Shown: positions 39,144 through 47,065 of the stretch, in pieces
Numbering within the stretch: position 1 is the first letter of the stretch
Layout: every line of letters begins with the position of its first letter
Assembly: GCF_003934165.1 (NCBI RefSeq)
Contig: NZ_RKST01000007.1
Span: 124,001-188,000 of the forward strand
Direction of reading: 5' to 3'
Source of the DNA: Borborobacter arsenicus
GTDB taxonomy: Bacteria; Pseudomonadota; Alphaproteobacteria; Rhizobiales; Rhizobiaceae
DNA: 64,000 bases
Notes under the pieces: model-generated
What the model saw: only the letters and a program-made list of their open reading frames with translations
Told to the model about the DNA's origin: nothing
Database searches by the model: none
Translations under genes and position numbers: made by a program

Positions 39144-39632
39144 ATGAACGGAAAGGTCCGGTACGATCCGGTAGCGGTCTGGCTGCATTGGCTGGTGGCG
39201 GTGCTGGTGCTGGCACAGTTCGCCACCGGCTGGATATGGGGCTGGTTCGAGCGCGGCTCGGAGCCGCGTTTCTATCTTTTCCGCACCCACATTTTCATCG
39301 GATCGACCATATTGGCGCTGGGGCTGCTGCGTGTCGGCTGGCGTCTTGGCCATACCCCGCCACCGCTTCCGGCCGACATGTCGAGATTGCAGGCGCTCGC
39401 TGCGCATGCCACGCACCGGCTGCTCTATCTCGCTATTCTGCTCCAGCCGGTACTCGGCCTGTTGACGATCTCCACCTTCGGCAAAAGCCTCGGCCGCTGG
39501 CCGCGCGATCTCCACAATCTCGGTGCGAAGCTCATCGTCGCCATCGTCGCACTGCATGTCGCAGCCGCCCTCTGGCATCAGCTGATTCGCAAGGACGGGC
39601 TGCTGGCGCGCATGATCCCGGCCCGCCCGTAG
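39144..39632 (+). CDS. Cytochrome b561-family membrane protein
   Basis: A 162-residue four-helix membrane protein. Candidate haem ligands are histidines in VWLHWLVAVLV (helix 1), FRTHIFIG (helix 2), HATHRLLYL (helix 3) and LHVAAALWHQL (helix 4). Family members pass electrons between quinol and periplasmic acceptors. In this place, divergent from entC and 26 bp before a siderophore-binding protein gene, a role in reduction of ferric siderophore or iron release is plausible but inferred. A good GGCTGG-AAGC leader precedes the ATG. Confidence 0.88.
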   Translation: MNGKVRYDPVAVWLHWLVAVLVLAQFATGWIWGWFERGSEPRFYLFRTHIFIGSTILALGLLRVGWRLGHTPPPLPADMSRLQALAAHATHRLLYLAILLQPVLGLLTISTFGKSLGRWPRDLHNLGAKLIVAIVALHVAAALWHQLIRKDGLLARMIPARP

Positions 39633-39658
39633 ACCTTCATCAGCAAACAGGAAATCCG

Positions 39659-40765
39659 ATGCGGTATTCCAGCAAGACCGGTATTTTCGCCTGCGCCTTG
39701 TTTGCGCTGCTTGGCGTGATGGTGGCGACAATGGCACGGGCCGAAATCCGTGCCAGGGATATCACCGGCCGTCAGGTCGTGCTGGCTGAGCCTGCCCATC
39801 GCATCCTCATCGATGACGGCCGCTACCTGATCGCGCTGTCGCTCATTCACCCCGATCCGGTCAGCCTGCTCTCGGCATGGCCGCGCGACATCAACCGCAT
39901 CGGCCCCGAGGCCTATCGGCACTATGCGGAAAAATTCCCGGCCATCGAAAAGCTGGCGAAGAGCTCCAGTTCCGCAGGTACATTCTCGGTCGAGCAGGTA
40001 TTGGCGGCCCAGCCCGATATCGCCATCTTCTCGCTGCAGTCGAAACCCGGCGATGACGACATAGGCCGGCTGGAAACGGCTGGCGTGCCCGTCGCCATCA
40101 TCGATTTCTTCGACCAGCCGCTTGAAAATCTGGAGCCGAGCCTGCGCTTTCTGGGCGAAATCATCGGCCGCCGCGATCAGGCGGAAGAATTCATCGCCTT
40201 CCGCCGGGAGCGCATGGAGGCAATCGCTGCAAAGGTGGCCGCTTCGTCCAGCCCTCGTCCGCGCGTGTTCCTCGAGCCGCATGCGGCTCGCACGGATGAG
40301 TGTTGCGCCTCGCCGGGGCGCGGCAATATCGGCAACTATATCGAGTTCGCCGGCGGCGAGAATATCGGTTCGGTGCTGCAGGGCGTGACCGGCATGCTCA
40401 ACCTCGAATATGTGATCTCGGCCGACCCTCAGGTCTACATCGCCACCGGTGGCCCGCATATGGAGGGAACGAACGGCCTGCTGATCGGGCCGGGCTATGA
40501 CGAGCAGCGCGTGCGCGAGACGCTGGCGCGCGTGGCAGCCCGCAAAGGCATTTCCGGCAGCACGGCGGTGCGCGAGCATCGGGTACACGGACTTGCCCAT
40601 CAACTCGTCAATTCGCCGCTGGATATTCTCACTGTCGAAGCTCTGGCGAAATGGATACGTCCGGATCTCTTCCCGGATATCGATCCCGAAAAGACACGGC
40701 AGGAGATCAATGAACGGTTCCTTGCCGTACCGCTCACAGGCATCTACTGGATGGATTTCGATTAA
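39659..40765 (+). CDS. Periplasmic iron-siderophore-binding protein (FepB/BtuF class)
   Basis: A 368-residue type-III periplasmic binding protein with a signal peptide (about residues 1-28, MARA cleavage). The N-lobe starts with RDITGRQVVLAEPAHRIL. FSVEQVLAAQPDIAIFSLQ and a long linker helix LENLEPSLRFLGEIIGR follow. The C-lobe has IATGGPHMEGTNG. It should deliver the ferric catecholate to the permease encoded at 41663-42718. Cysteines in DECCASPGRGNIG near residue 215 are unusual for the class. It is the second gene of a two-gene unit with cytochrome b561. Confidence 0.87.
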   Translation: MRYSSKTGIFACALFALLGVMVATMARAEIRARDITGRQVVLAEPAHRILIDDGRYLIALSLIHPDPVSLLSAWPRDINRIGPEAYRHYAEKFPAIEKLAKSSSSAGTFSVEQVLAAQPDIAIFSLQSKPGDDDIGRLETAGVPVAIIDFFDQPLENLEPSLRFLGEIIGRRDQAEEFIAFRRERMEAIAAKVAASSSPRPRVFLEPHAARTDECCASPGRGNIGNYIEFAGGENIGSVLQGVTGMLNLEYVISADPQVYIATGGPHMEGTNGLLIGPGYDEQRVRETLARVAARKGISGSTAVREHRVHGLAHQLVNSPLDILTVEALAKWIRPDLFPDIDPEKTRQEINERFLAVPLTGIYWMDFD

Positions 40766-40877
40766 ATCTGCGGTTCAAGTATTTGATATGATGGTTAAGC
40801 TGTTGAAGCTAACTACATGTCTTTACATGATTTAAAGACGCAAGTCTGGTTGCGATTTTTCCGGAATTGGCGGAAAA

Positions 40878-41666
40878 TCACACGTCATCGTCGACCATCA
40901 CCTGCAGATAGCCGCGTGAGCAGTGCTCGACGCGTGCCTCGACGCCATAGACGCCGGAAAACATCTTTGGCGTCACCGCCTCGTCGGGACTGCCATCGGC
41001 AAATACCTTGCCGCCCGAAAGCACGATGATGCGCTCGCACCAGCGGCAGGCCAGCGCGATGTCGTGCAGCACGAGTATGGTCACGATGCCGCGCTCCCTG
41101 GCAATCGCCTGCACCACCTTCATGACGCGCAGCTGATGGTTGAGGTCGAGCGCGCTGGTCGGCTCGTCCAGCAGCAGCACGGAGGGTCGCCGCGCAATCG
41201 CCTGGGCGAGGCTGGCCATCTGGCGTTGGCCGCCGGACAACTCGTCCAGCGCCCGCATGGCAAGCTGCTCGATACCTAGGCGGGCGAGCGTCTCCAGCGC
41301 CAGCTCCCTGTCCGCGCTCGAGGCCCGGCCGTGCGGTGAGGCCTTCAACGCGCCAAGCAGCGCCTCGAATACGGTAAGCCCCACGCGCTGGGGCAGCGCT
41401 TGCGGCATATAGGTGACGTGGGCGGCATGTTCGGTAGCACTTGCGCCGACCAGTTCACGCCCGCCAAAGCGGATTGAGCCGTATGCCCGGTTAAGCCCCG
41501 CCAGCCCGCGCAGCAGCGTCGTCTTGCCGGCCGCGTTCGGGCCGACCAGTGCCGTCAGCGCGCCGCCGCGGATGGGAGAAAGCGAGAGATTGTCGATGAC
41601 CTTGCGGCCGGGATAGCCGACCGACAATCGTTCCACAGACAGTGTGGCAGATGCGGTGTCGCTCAT
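40878..41666 (-). CDS. Ferric siderophore ABC transporter ATP-binding protein (FepC class)
   Basis: A 262-residue ATPase with Walker A VGPNAAGKTTLLRGLAG (about residues 36-52), Q-loop YMPQALPQRVGLTVFEALLG, signature LSGGQRQMASLAQAIARRP, Walker B VLLLDEPTSALDLNHQL and H-loop LVLHDIALACRWC. The DLNHQL wording is typical of FecE/FepC/FhuC iron ATPases. It starts at ATG 41666 and overlaps the permease stop by 4 bp, so the two subunits are cotranscribed from the iron box at 42776-42790. The gene is convergent with the binding-protein gene. Confidence 0.93.
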   Translation of the reverse strand: MSDTASATLSVERLSVGYPGRKVIDNLSLSPIRGGALTALVGPNAAGKTTLLRGLAGLNRAYGSIRFGGRELVGASATEHAAHVTYMPQALPQRVGLTVFEALLGALKASPHGRASSADRELALETLARLGIEQLAMRALDELSGGQRQMASLAQAIARRPSVLLLDEPTSALDLNHQLRVMKVVQAIARERGIVTILVLHDIALACRWCERIIVLSGGKVFADGSPDEAVTPKMFSGVYGVEARVEHCSRGYLQVMVDDDV

Positions 41667-42718
41667 ATGCGTTCCCGCCGCAGGAAGATCAGCGCCATGA
41701 AGAAGGGAACGCCGATCAGCGCCGTAACGATGCCGACCGGCATCACGGCGCCGGGAACGATCACCTTGCTCGCCACGGAGGACAGCGACATCACCGCCGC
41801 ACCCGCTGCCATTGAGGCCGGCAAGAAGAAGCGATGGTCCTCGCCGACCAAGAGCCGCGCAATATGCGGCCCTACCAGTCCGACAAAGCCGATCGTGCCG
41901 ACGAAGGCTACCGAGGTGGCGGCAAGCAATGACACACGCAGCAGCGAAACAAAGCGCAGCCGTGCCACGTCCACGCCGAAGCTGCGAGCCCGATCTTCGC
42001 CCAAGCGCAGCGCCGTCATCTTCCAGGCCGACCACATGGCGGTCGGGGTGACGAGCACGATTGCGGCGAATAGCACCGCAAGCTTTTCCCAATTGCCGCG
42101 CGCCAGGCTGCCCATGCTCCAGAACACGAGCTGCTGCAGCGCCTCCTGCGTCGCCACGAACTGGATCAGCGCCACCAGTGCGTTGAAGGTGAAGACCATG
42201 GCGATGCCGAACAGCACCAGCGTTTCAGGCCCGGTGCCGCGCAGCCGCGACAGGGCCTGCAACAACAGCACGGAGCCGAAGGCGAACACAAAGGCATTGC
42301 CCGACACGATCCAGGAACTGGCGATGCCCGGCAGGCCGATGCCGAGCACGATGGCCAGCGCGGCTCCCAGCGATGCGGCCGACGAAACACCGAGCGTGAA
42401 CGGGCTCGCCAGCGGATTGTTGAGGATGGTCTGCATCTCCGCACCGGCGAGCGACAGGGCCGCACCGACCAGCACGGCAAGCAGCGCCTGCGGCAGGCGC
42501 ACATCCCAGATGATGACACGGGCGGGAGCAGAAAGCTCGCCGGGGAAGAACAACCCCTTGACCGCATCCGCCACCGCAAGCTGGGAGGGACCGGTCACAA
42601 GGTCGGCCATGAACCCTGCCAGCACGATGGCGCACAAGCCGGCCAGCACGGCCAGCCGTTTGCGGACCAGCCGGCCATAGTCCTCGATCACAAAAGAAGC
42701 ATGCGTGCTGTCGGCCAA
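41663..42718 (-). CDS. Ferric siderophore ABC permease (FecCD family)
   Basis: A 351-residue permease with about nine or ten hydrophobic helices. It shows IWDVRLPQALLAVLVGAALSLAG and MQTILNNPLASPFTLGVSSAASLGA (about residues 95-120), and the coupling loop GFVGLVGPHIARLLVGEDHRFFLP near 275, all FecCD hallmarks. Only one permease gene is present, where enterobactin systems usually have two (FepD and FepG), so it would work as a homodimer. It is divergent from the esterase gene, with an iron box between. Confidence 0.93.
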   Translation of the reverse strand: MADSTHASFVIEDYGRLVRKRLAVLAGLCAIVLAGFMADLVTGPSQLAVADAVKGLFFPGELSAPARVIIWDVRLPQALLAVLVGAALSLAGAEMQTILNNPLASPFTLGVSSAASLGAALAIVLGIGLPGIASSWIVSGNAFVFAFGSVLLLQALSRLRGTGPETLVLFGIAMVFTFNALVALIQFVATQEALQQLVFWSMGSLARGNWEKLAVLFAAIVLVTPTAMWSAWKMTALRLGEDRARSFGVDVARLRFVSLLRVSLLAATSVAFVGTIGFVGLVGPHIARLLVGEDHRFFLPASMAAGAAVMSLSSVASKVIVPGAVMPVGIVTALIGVPFFMALIFLRRERI

Positions 42719-42775
42719 AGAAGCATCCTGAAGCGTTTGCCCGGCAAGTTCAGGGCGCGCCGCTTATGCGATACA

Positions 42776-42790
42776 TGATAAAAATCGTCA
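42776..42790 (-). promoter_or_regulatory. RirA-type iron box between the permease and esterase genes
   Basis: TGA-TAAAAATCG-TCA matches TGA-N9-TCA. Read toward the permease it is TTGACGATTTTTATCATG, again with a -35-like TTGACG at its left end. It lies 58 bp from the permease start and 56 bp from the divergent esterase start at 42846. Confidence 0.65.
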
Positions 42791-42845
42791 AGTTATCCCC
42801 TGGATAGTCTTGACGGCATTTCGCCCGACCTGCCACAGCTTGGCG

Positions 42846-43673
42846 ATGCAACCAGTCGCCGTCACGCCCGCCCAGCCCAGACAACCGCAGCCCGCGGCGC
42901 TTGCCATATTCGACGCTGATGTGCCGACCCACAGGCTGGAGCGCCGATTGGTGGAAACGCAAAGCGGCCGGGCATTCCAGCTCTTCTTCGCCATTCCCCG
43001 CGCCGCGCCGCCGGCTGCTGGTTACCCGTTGCTATACATGCTCGATGGCAATGCCGCCTTCGATGCGTTGACGCCGGCGCATCTGGAGGCCGCGCCCGGG
43101 CTTGCGATCATCGGCATCGGCTACGACACCAAATTGCGCTTCGACGTGATGGCGCGCAGCCTCGACAATACGCCCGTCGAAATCCCGCTCTCCGCCAATG
43201 GGCGCAGGACCGGCGGCGCCGACGCCTTTCTCGACCTGCTTGCCGGCGAGTTGCGCGAACTGGCGGAGGCCGGCATCCGTGTCGACCCCGCCCGCCGGAC
43301 GCTCTGGGGTCATTCGCTGGCCGGTCTGTGCACTCTATATGCCCTGATGACGAATCCGGGCGCCTTCCGCCGCTTCGTCTCCGTCAGCCCCTCGGTGTGG
43401 TGGAACGACCAGTGGCTGCTGGATTTCGAGGCAAAGGCTGCAACGACAGGCCGCGAGATCGAAGCGCTGGTCATGCTGGGCAATGCGGAGCGGCGATCCA
43501 ATCCGGCTGGGCCCCATTGGGAGGGTCCCGCACCCCACACGCTGGAGATGGTCGCCCGCTTACGGCGCTGGCCCGGCCTGTCCGTGTCCATGGATATTTT
43601 CGGCGGTCTCGGCCATGCCGCCACTTTGCCGGCCTCCTTCGGCGCTGCTCTCGCCTTTGCCGGGAAGGAGTGA
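42846..43673 (+). CDS. Alpha/beta hydrolase, catecholate siderophore esterase (IroE/Fes/BesA-like)
   Basis: A 275-residue hydrolase of the putative-esterase family. The nucleophile motif is WGHSLAGLCTLYAL near residue 148. An early strand reads YPLLYMLDGNAAFDAL, and a VSVSPSVWWND stretch and a final GGLGHAATLPASF with the likely catalytic histidine are typical of IroE/Fes-like enzymes. It would cleave the serine ester bonds of the imported ferric catecholate so that iron can be released. No clear signal peptide is visible, so it is probably cytosolic. An upstream TTG at 42810 is possible, but ATG 42846 seems the better start. Confidence 0.85.
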   Translation: MQPVAVTPAQPRQPQPAALAIFDADVPTHRLERRLVETQSGRAFQLFFAIPRAAPPAAGYPLLYMLDGNAAFDALTPAHLEAAPGLAIIGIGYDTKLRFDVMARSLDNTPVEIPLSANGRRTGGADAFLDLLAGELRELAEAGIRVDPARRTLWGHSLAGLCTLYALMTNPGAFRRFVSVSPSVWWNDQWLLDFEAKAATTGREIEALVMLGNAERRSNPAGPHWEGPAPHTLEMVARLRRWPGLSVSMDIFGGLGHAATLPASFGAALAFAGKE

Positions 43674-43772
43674 AGGCCCTCGGCGAGTGCGCCGTCACGG
43701 CAACCGGTCCGTGACGCCACATAAGTTGTGGCTAAATTGTGACAATCGGTGCCAATGCCGCCGACTAATAGT

Positions 43773-43787
43773 TGACAATTATAATCA
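43773..43787 (+). promoter_or_regulatory. RirA-type iron box upstream of the TonB receptor gene
   Basis: TGA-CAATTATAA-TCA matches TGA-N9-TCA. The plus strand reads GTTGACAATTATAATCATG, with a consensus -35 TTGACA at its left end and an AT-rich TTTTATAG downstream. It lies about 130 bp upstream of the likely receptor start, in a 246-bp gap without other genes. Confidence 0.65.
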
Positions 43788-43919
43788 TGTTTTATAGCCG
43801 GATATTGCCGGTGTTTCCCGGTGACCCCCGCCTTCAAAGGCCCAGGCAAAGAATATGGAAACATCACATTGGGCCGCGACATGCTCGCGGCCAAAATTCA
43901 TGCCTGGGGCTCATCGACC

Positions 43920-46229
43920 ATGGAAACTGGTAGCCAGATTCATCCGTCTGACACTGAAACAATTTCACAAGTAAGGAACACCCTCGGTCTCCTGCCGGTC
44001 ATCGCGCTGTCGGCAGCATTGACCGGCCCGGTCTATGCGCAGGCCCAGGAAACCTCACCGGGTGCTGGCAACGACGTCACGCTGGGCCAGATCAATGTCG
44101 AGGCGAGCGGGGGCGGCTCGGCCAATGCGGTCGAGCAGGACACGAATGTCGGCCGCATACCCGGCAAGGTCAAGGATGTTCCCCAGGTCGTCAATGTCAT
44201 CACGCCCGAGGTGATGGAACAGCAGCAGACCCAGACGCTTGAGCAGGTTCTGCGCAACGTGCCGGGCGTTACCATGGCCATCGGCGAGGGCGGCGGCGGA
44301 TTGAACGGCGACCAGTTCAAGATTCGCGGCTTCGAGGCCAAGGGCGATATCTACAGCGACGGTCTGCGCGATTTCGGCGTCTATGTCCGCGACAGTTTTG
44401 CCTATGAGGGGGTCCAGGTCTTCAAGGGGCCGTCCTCTGAAAACTTCGGCATGGGTACGACCGGCGGCGCGATCAATACCCAGCTGAAGCGCGCGCATCT
44501 TGATGACGAGACCATTATAGAGGGCCAGGCCGGCAACGGCCCGCTCGGCCGGGTGATGCTGGATGTGAACAAGCAGCTCAGCGAAACCAGCGCGCTGCGC
44601 TTCGTCGCCATGGGGCATTGGCAGGATCTGGTCGATCGCGACAATAACGAATCCAACCGGGCCGGCGTCCTCGCCACCGGATCGTTCGGCATCGGCACGG
44701 ATCTGACCTGGGATGTGAGCTATTTCTACCAGCACGGCGATCGCACGCCTGACTACGGCGTGCCCATGGTCGCGCGCGGCGCCAGCAGTCCGGACAATCC
44801 GTTGCTGCCGATCACCGAGTTCGGCGTGCCGCGCTCAAGCTTCTACGGCAAGGCGCAGGACCACGATATCTTCAACACCCACGCCGTTACCTCCAAGGTG
44901 AAGTGGGAAGCGGAAGACTGGCTGACGCTCTACAACGACACGCGATTGTCGGTCTATGATCGCGACTTCTCCACCAGCGTGCCGTCCTGCAACGATAACA
45001 ATGGCAGCACCTGCGCATCGGACTTCTTTGCAGGCAACCCGGCCTTCCTGTCCGGCTATGGTGGCGGCAACCCGACTTACGAGCAGAATTCCTGGGGCAT
45101 CCAGAACGTCACCACCGGCGTAGCCAAGTTCGAGACCGGCTCCATGCGCCATGAGATGGTTGTCGGCCTGGACATGTTCTACCAGAAGAACGAGCGTGAC
45201 GCATTCAGCGTCACCGGCAAGGATCCTTCCATTGTCGATGTCCGCAACCCGGGAGCCACCTTTGACCTACCCTATTCGGTCGCGCGCAACCCCAATGGCG
45301 ACCGCAATGGCTCGGGCACGAATATCGGCCTGTTTGCGTCGGATCGTGTCTGGCTGACGCCGGAGTTCTCTGTTCTTGCTGGCGGCCGCTGGGACTATTT
45401 CGACTCCAAATATCACCAGGCAACCACGTCCAACAGCAATCCTGCGCCATTTGAAGGACGGGAAAAGACCAGTGCCTTCTCGCCCAAGGCCTCGCTGATC
45501 TGGGAGCCGACGCAGGATCAGACCTATTATGCGTCGTGGGCCCGCTCGTTCACGCCGGCAGGGCAGTTCATCGCCAACACCTCCAGCGCCATCAGCCCCA
45601 ACACCCCCAATCTGGACCCCGAAAAGAGCGATCTTTATGAGGTCGGCGCCAAGGTTAATTTCCTCGGCGGGCTCATGAGCGTGACCGGGGCGGTGTTCCA
45701 GATCGAGAAGAGCAATGCCTTCTTCACCGATCCCGTTACGGGCGACACCGAAACAACGGGCGAGGAGCAGCGCGTGCGCGGCATCGAGCTTGGCGTGTCA
45801 GGCAAACCCACCGACGCCTGGACGGTCGGCCTTTCCTACAGCTACATGGACAGCGAAATCCTGGCTGCCTTCAATTCTTCAGGCGCGCCTACTGGCGTTG
45901 AAGGCAACGAGGTCGCCTATGTGCCGCACAATTCGGTGTCGCTGTGGACGAGCTATGAGGTCTCGCGCCATCTCGAGATGGACGGCAGGCTCGATGTCGG
46001 CGGCGGTATCGTCTATTCCGACGCCTATTACACCAACTCGGCCAATACCGGGCAGATTCCCGAATCCTTCTCGCTCGATGCGTTCGTCGCCTATGAGTAC
46101 AACAATCTCAAATTCGCGCTGAACGGATACAACCTCACCGACAGCCTGAATTACTCCACCGGCTGGAGCAACCGCGCAGTCGTGGCGCCCGGCCGCAGCT
46201 TCGTGCTGACGGTGAGCACCAAGTTCTGA
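43920..46229 (+). CDS. TonB-dependent catecholate siderophore receptor (Fiu/PiuA-like)
   Basis: An outer-membrane receptor of about 769 residues. A signal peptide (VIALSAALTGPVYAQA) leads to a plug domain with KVKDVPQVVNVITPEVM, LEQVLRNVPGVT, DQFKIRGFEAKGDIYSDGLRD and VFKGPSSENFGMGTTGGAIN. A beta-barrel follows and ends with a terminal phenylalanine (LTVSTKF). It should bind the ferric catecholate and import it with TonB energy. Start sites at 43821 (GTG) and 43881 are possible; 43920 gives the shortest reasonable signal peptide. The downstream PiuC/YbiX gene mirrors the fiu-ybiX and piuA-piuC pairs, which supports the Fiu/PiuA-like call. Confidence 0.92.
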   Translation: METGSQIHPSDTETISQVRNTLGLLPVIALSAALTGPVYAQAQETSPGAGNDVTLGQINVEASGGGSANAVEQDTNVGRIPGKVKDVPQVVNVITPEVMEQQQTQTLEQVLRNVPGVTMAIGEGGGGLNGDQFKIRGFEAKGDIYSDGLRDFGVYVRDSFAYEGVQVFKGPSSENFGMGTTGGAINTQLKRAHLDDETIIEGQAGNGPLGRVMLDVNKQLSETSALRFVAMGHWQDLVDRDNNESNRAGVLATGSFGIGTDLTWDVSYFYQHGDRTPDYGVPMVARGASSPDNPLLPITEFGVPRSSFYGKAQDHDIFNTHAVTSKVKWEAEDWLTLYNDTRLSVYDRDFSTSVPSCNDNNGSTCASDFFAGNPAFLSGYGGGNPTYEQNSWGIQNVTTGVAKFETGSMRHEMVVGLDMFYQKNERDAFSVTGKDPSIVDVRNPGATFDLPYSVARNPNGDRNGSGTNIGLFASDRVWLTPEFSVLAGGRWDYFDSKYHQATTSNSNPAPFEGREKTSAFSPKASLIWEPTQDQTYYASWARSFTPAGQFIANTSSAISPNTPNLDPEKSDLYEVGAKVNFLGGLMSVTGAVFQIEKSNAFFTDPVTGDTETTGEEQRVRGIELGVSGKPTDAWTVGLSYSYMDSEILAAFNSSGAPTGVEGNEVAYVPHNSVSLWTSYEVSRHLEMDGRLDVGGGIVYSDAYYTNSANTGQIPESFSLDAFVAYEYNNLKFALNGYNLTDSLNYSTGWSNRAVVAPGRSFVLTVSTKF

Positions 46230-46240
46230 ACGGGAAATAG

Positions 46241-46268
46241 CCGGGCCGCAAGATACGAAGCGGCCCGG
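46241..46268 (+). terminator. Hairpin after the receptor gene
   Basis: 9-bp arms CCGGGCCGC and GCGGCCCGG flank a 10-nt loop 12 bp after the receptor stop. No clear T tract follows. It could be an attenuating terminator, with the following hydroxylase gene expressed by read-through. Confidence 0.6.
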
Positions 46269-46331
46269 ATAAATCCTGTTCTCCGACCGGAAAGATGGAT
46301 GCCCGATTTCATCTTTCGCAGCCGTCATCAC

Positions 46332-46361
46332 GAATTGAGCCGGGTGTTTCCGGCTCAATTC
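46332..46361 (+). promoter_or_regulatory. Perfect 12-bp hairpin just before the piuC start
   Basis: Arms GAATTGAGCCGG and CCGGCTCAATTC flank a 6-nt loop, ending 17 bp before the hydroxylase ATG and right before its Shine-Dalgarno (GGAG). It is a second terminator or a translational or stability element. The function is unknown; the symmetry is certain. Confidence 0.55.
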
Positions 46362-46378
46362 TCCATGGAGAGCCAGAT

Positions 46379-47062
46379 ATGCTCATAACGATCCCCGATG
46401 TGCTGACCCCGGAAGAACTGGCCCATATCCGCCGCGTGCTGGAAACGACGCAATGGGTCGACGGCCGCACGACCGCCGGCGAGCAGGCAGCGCTGGTCAA
46501 GAAGAACCTGCAGGTTCCCGTCGATGCGCCTGCCGCGCAGGAACTGAGCCAGATCGTCATGCGCGCCCTGGGCCGCAACCCGACCTTCTCCTCGGCGGCG
46601 CTGCCCCTGCATGTCCTGCCCCCGATGTTCAATCGCTATGACGAGGGCATGACGTTCGGCGCCCATGTTGACGGCTCGATCCGGGTGGTGCCCGGCACGG
46701 CCATGCGTCTGCGCACCGACGTCTCCTCGACGCTCTTCCTGACGCCGCCGGAAGACTATGATGGCGGCGAACTGGTGGTGCATGACACCTACGGGACCCA
46801 CAGCGTCAAGCTGCCCGCCGGCCACATGGTCGTCTATCCCGCCACCTCCATGCACAGCGTCAACCCCGTCACGCGCGGAAGCCGCTGGGGCTCCTTCTTC
46901 TGGACGCAATCGATGGTGAAGGACGACTGGCGCCGGCACATGCTGTACGATCTGGATATGTCCATCATAAAGGTGCGGCAGAACATGCCCGACGACCATC
47001 CGGCCGTGGTCGGTCTTACCGCTCACTACCACAACCTCATCCGCCACTGGTCGGATCTGTAA
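46379..47062 (+). CDS. piuC: PKHD-type Fe(II)/2-oxoglutarate hydroxylase (PiuC/YbiX family)
   Basis: A 227-residue dioxygenase. The iron-binding HxD is in GAHVDGSIR (about residues 95-103), the distal histidine in [12 protein letters not shown] near 158, and the 2-oxoglutarate arginine follows in that same segment. The opening [20 protein letters not shown] is typical of YbiX/PiuC. These genes are usually next to catecholate receptor genes and are iron-regulated; the substrate is unknown. ATG 46379 lies after GGAG. It is 3 bp before an FMN oxidase gene in the same operon. Confidence 0.92.
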   Translation: MLITIPDVLTPEELAHIRRVLETTQWVDGRTTAGEQAALVKKNLQVPVDAPAAQELSQIVMRALGRNPTFSSAALPLHVLPPMFNRYDEGMTFGAHVDGSIRVVPGTAMRLRTDVSSTLFLTPPEDYDGGELVVHDTYGTHSVKLPAGHMVVYPATSMHSVNPVTRGSRWGSFFWTQSMVKDDWRRHMLYDLDMSIIKVRQNMPDDHPAVVGLTAHYHNLIRHWSDL

Positions 47063-47065
47063 ACA

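Noticed and set aside
30509..43787. Irr or Fur boxes instead of RirA boxes in the siderophore locus
   Set aside because: No TTTAGAA-TTCTAAA type or 19-bp Fur-type site was recognised at these promoters, while TGA-N9-TCA fits all four. A Fur-like regulator is not excluded.
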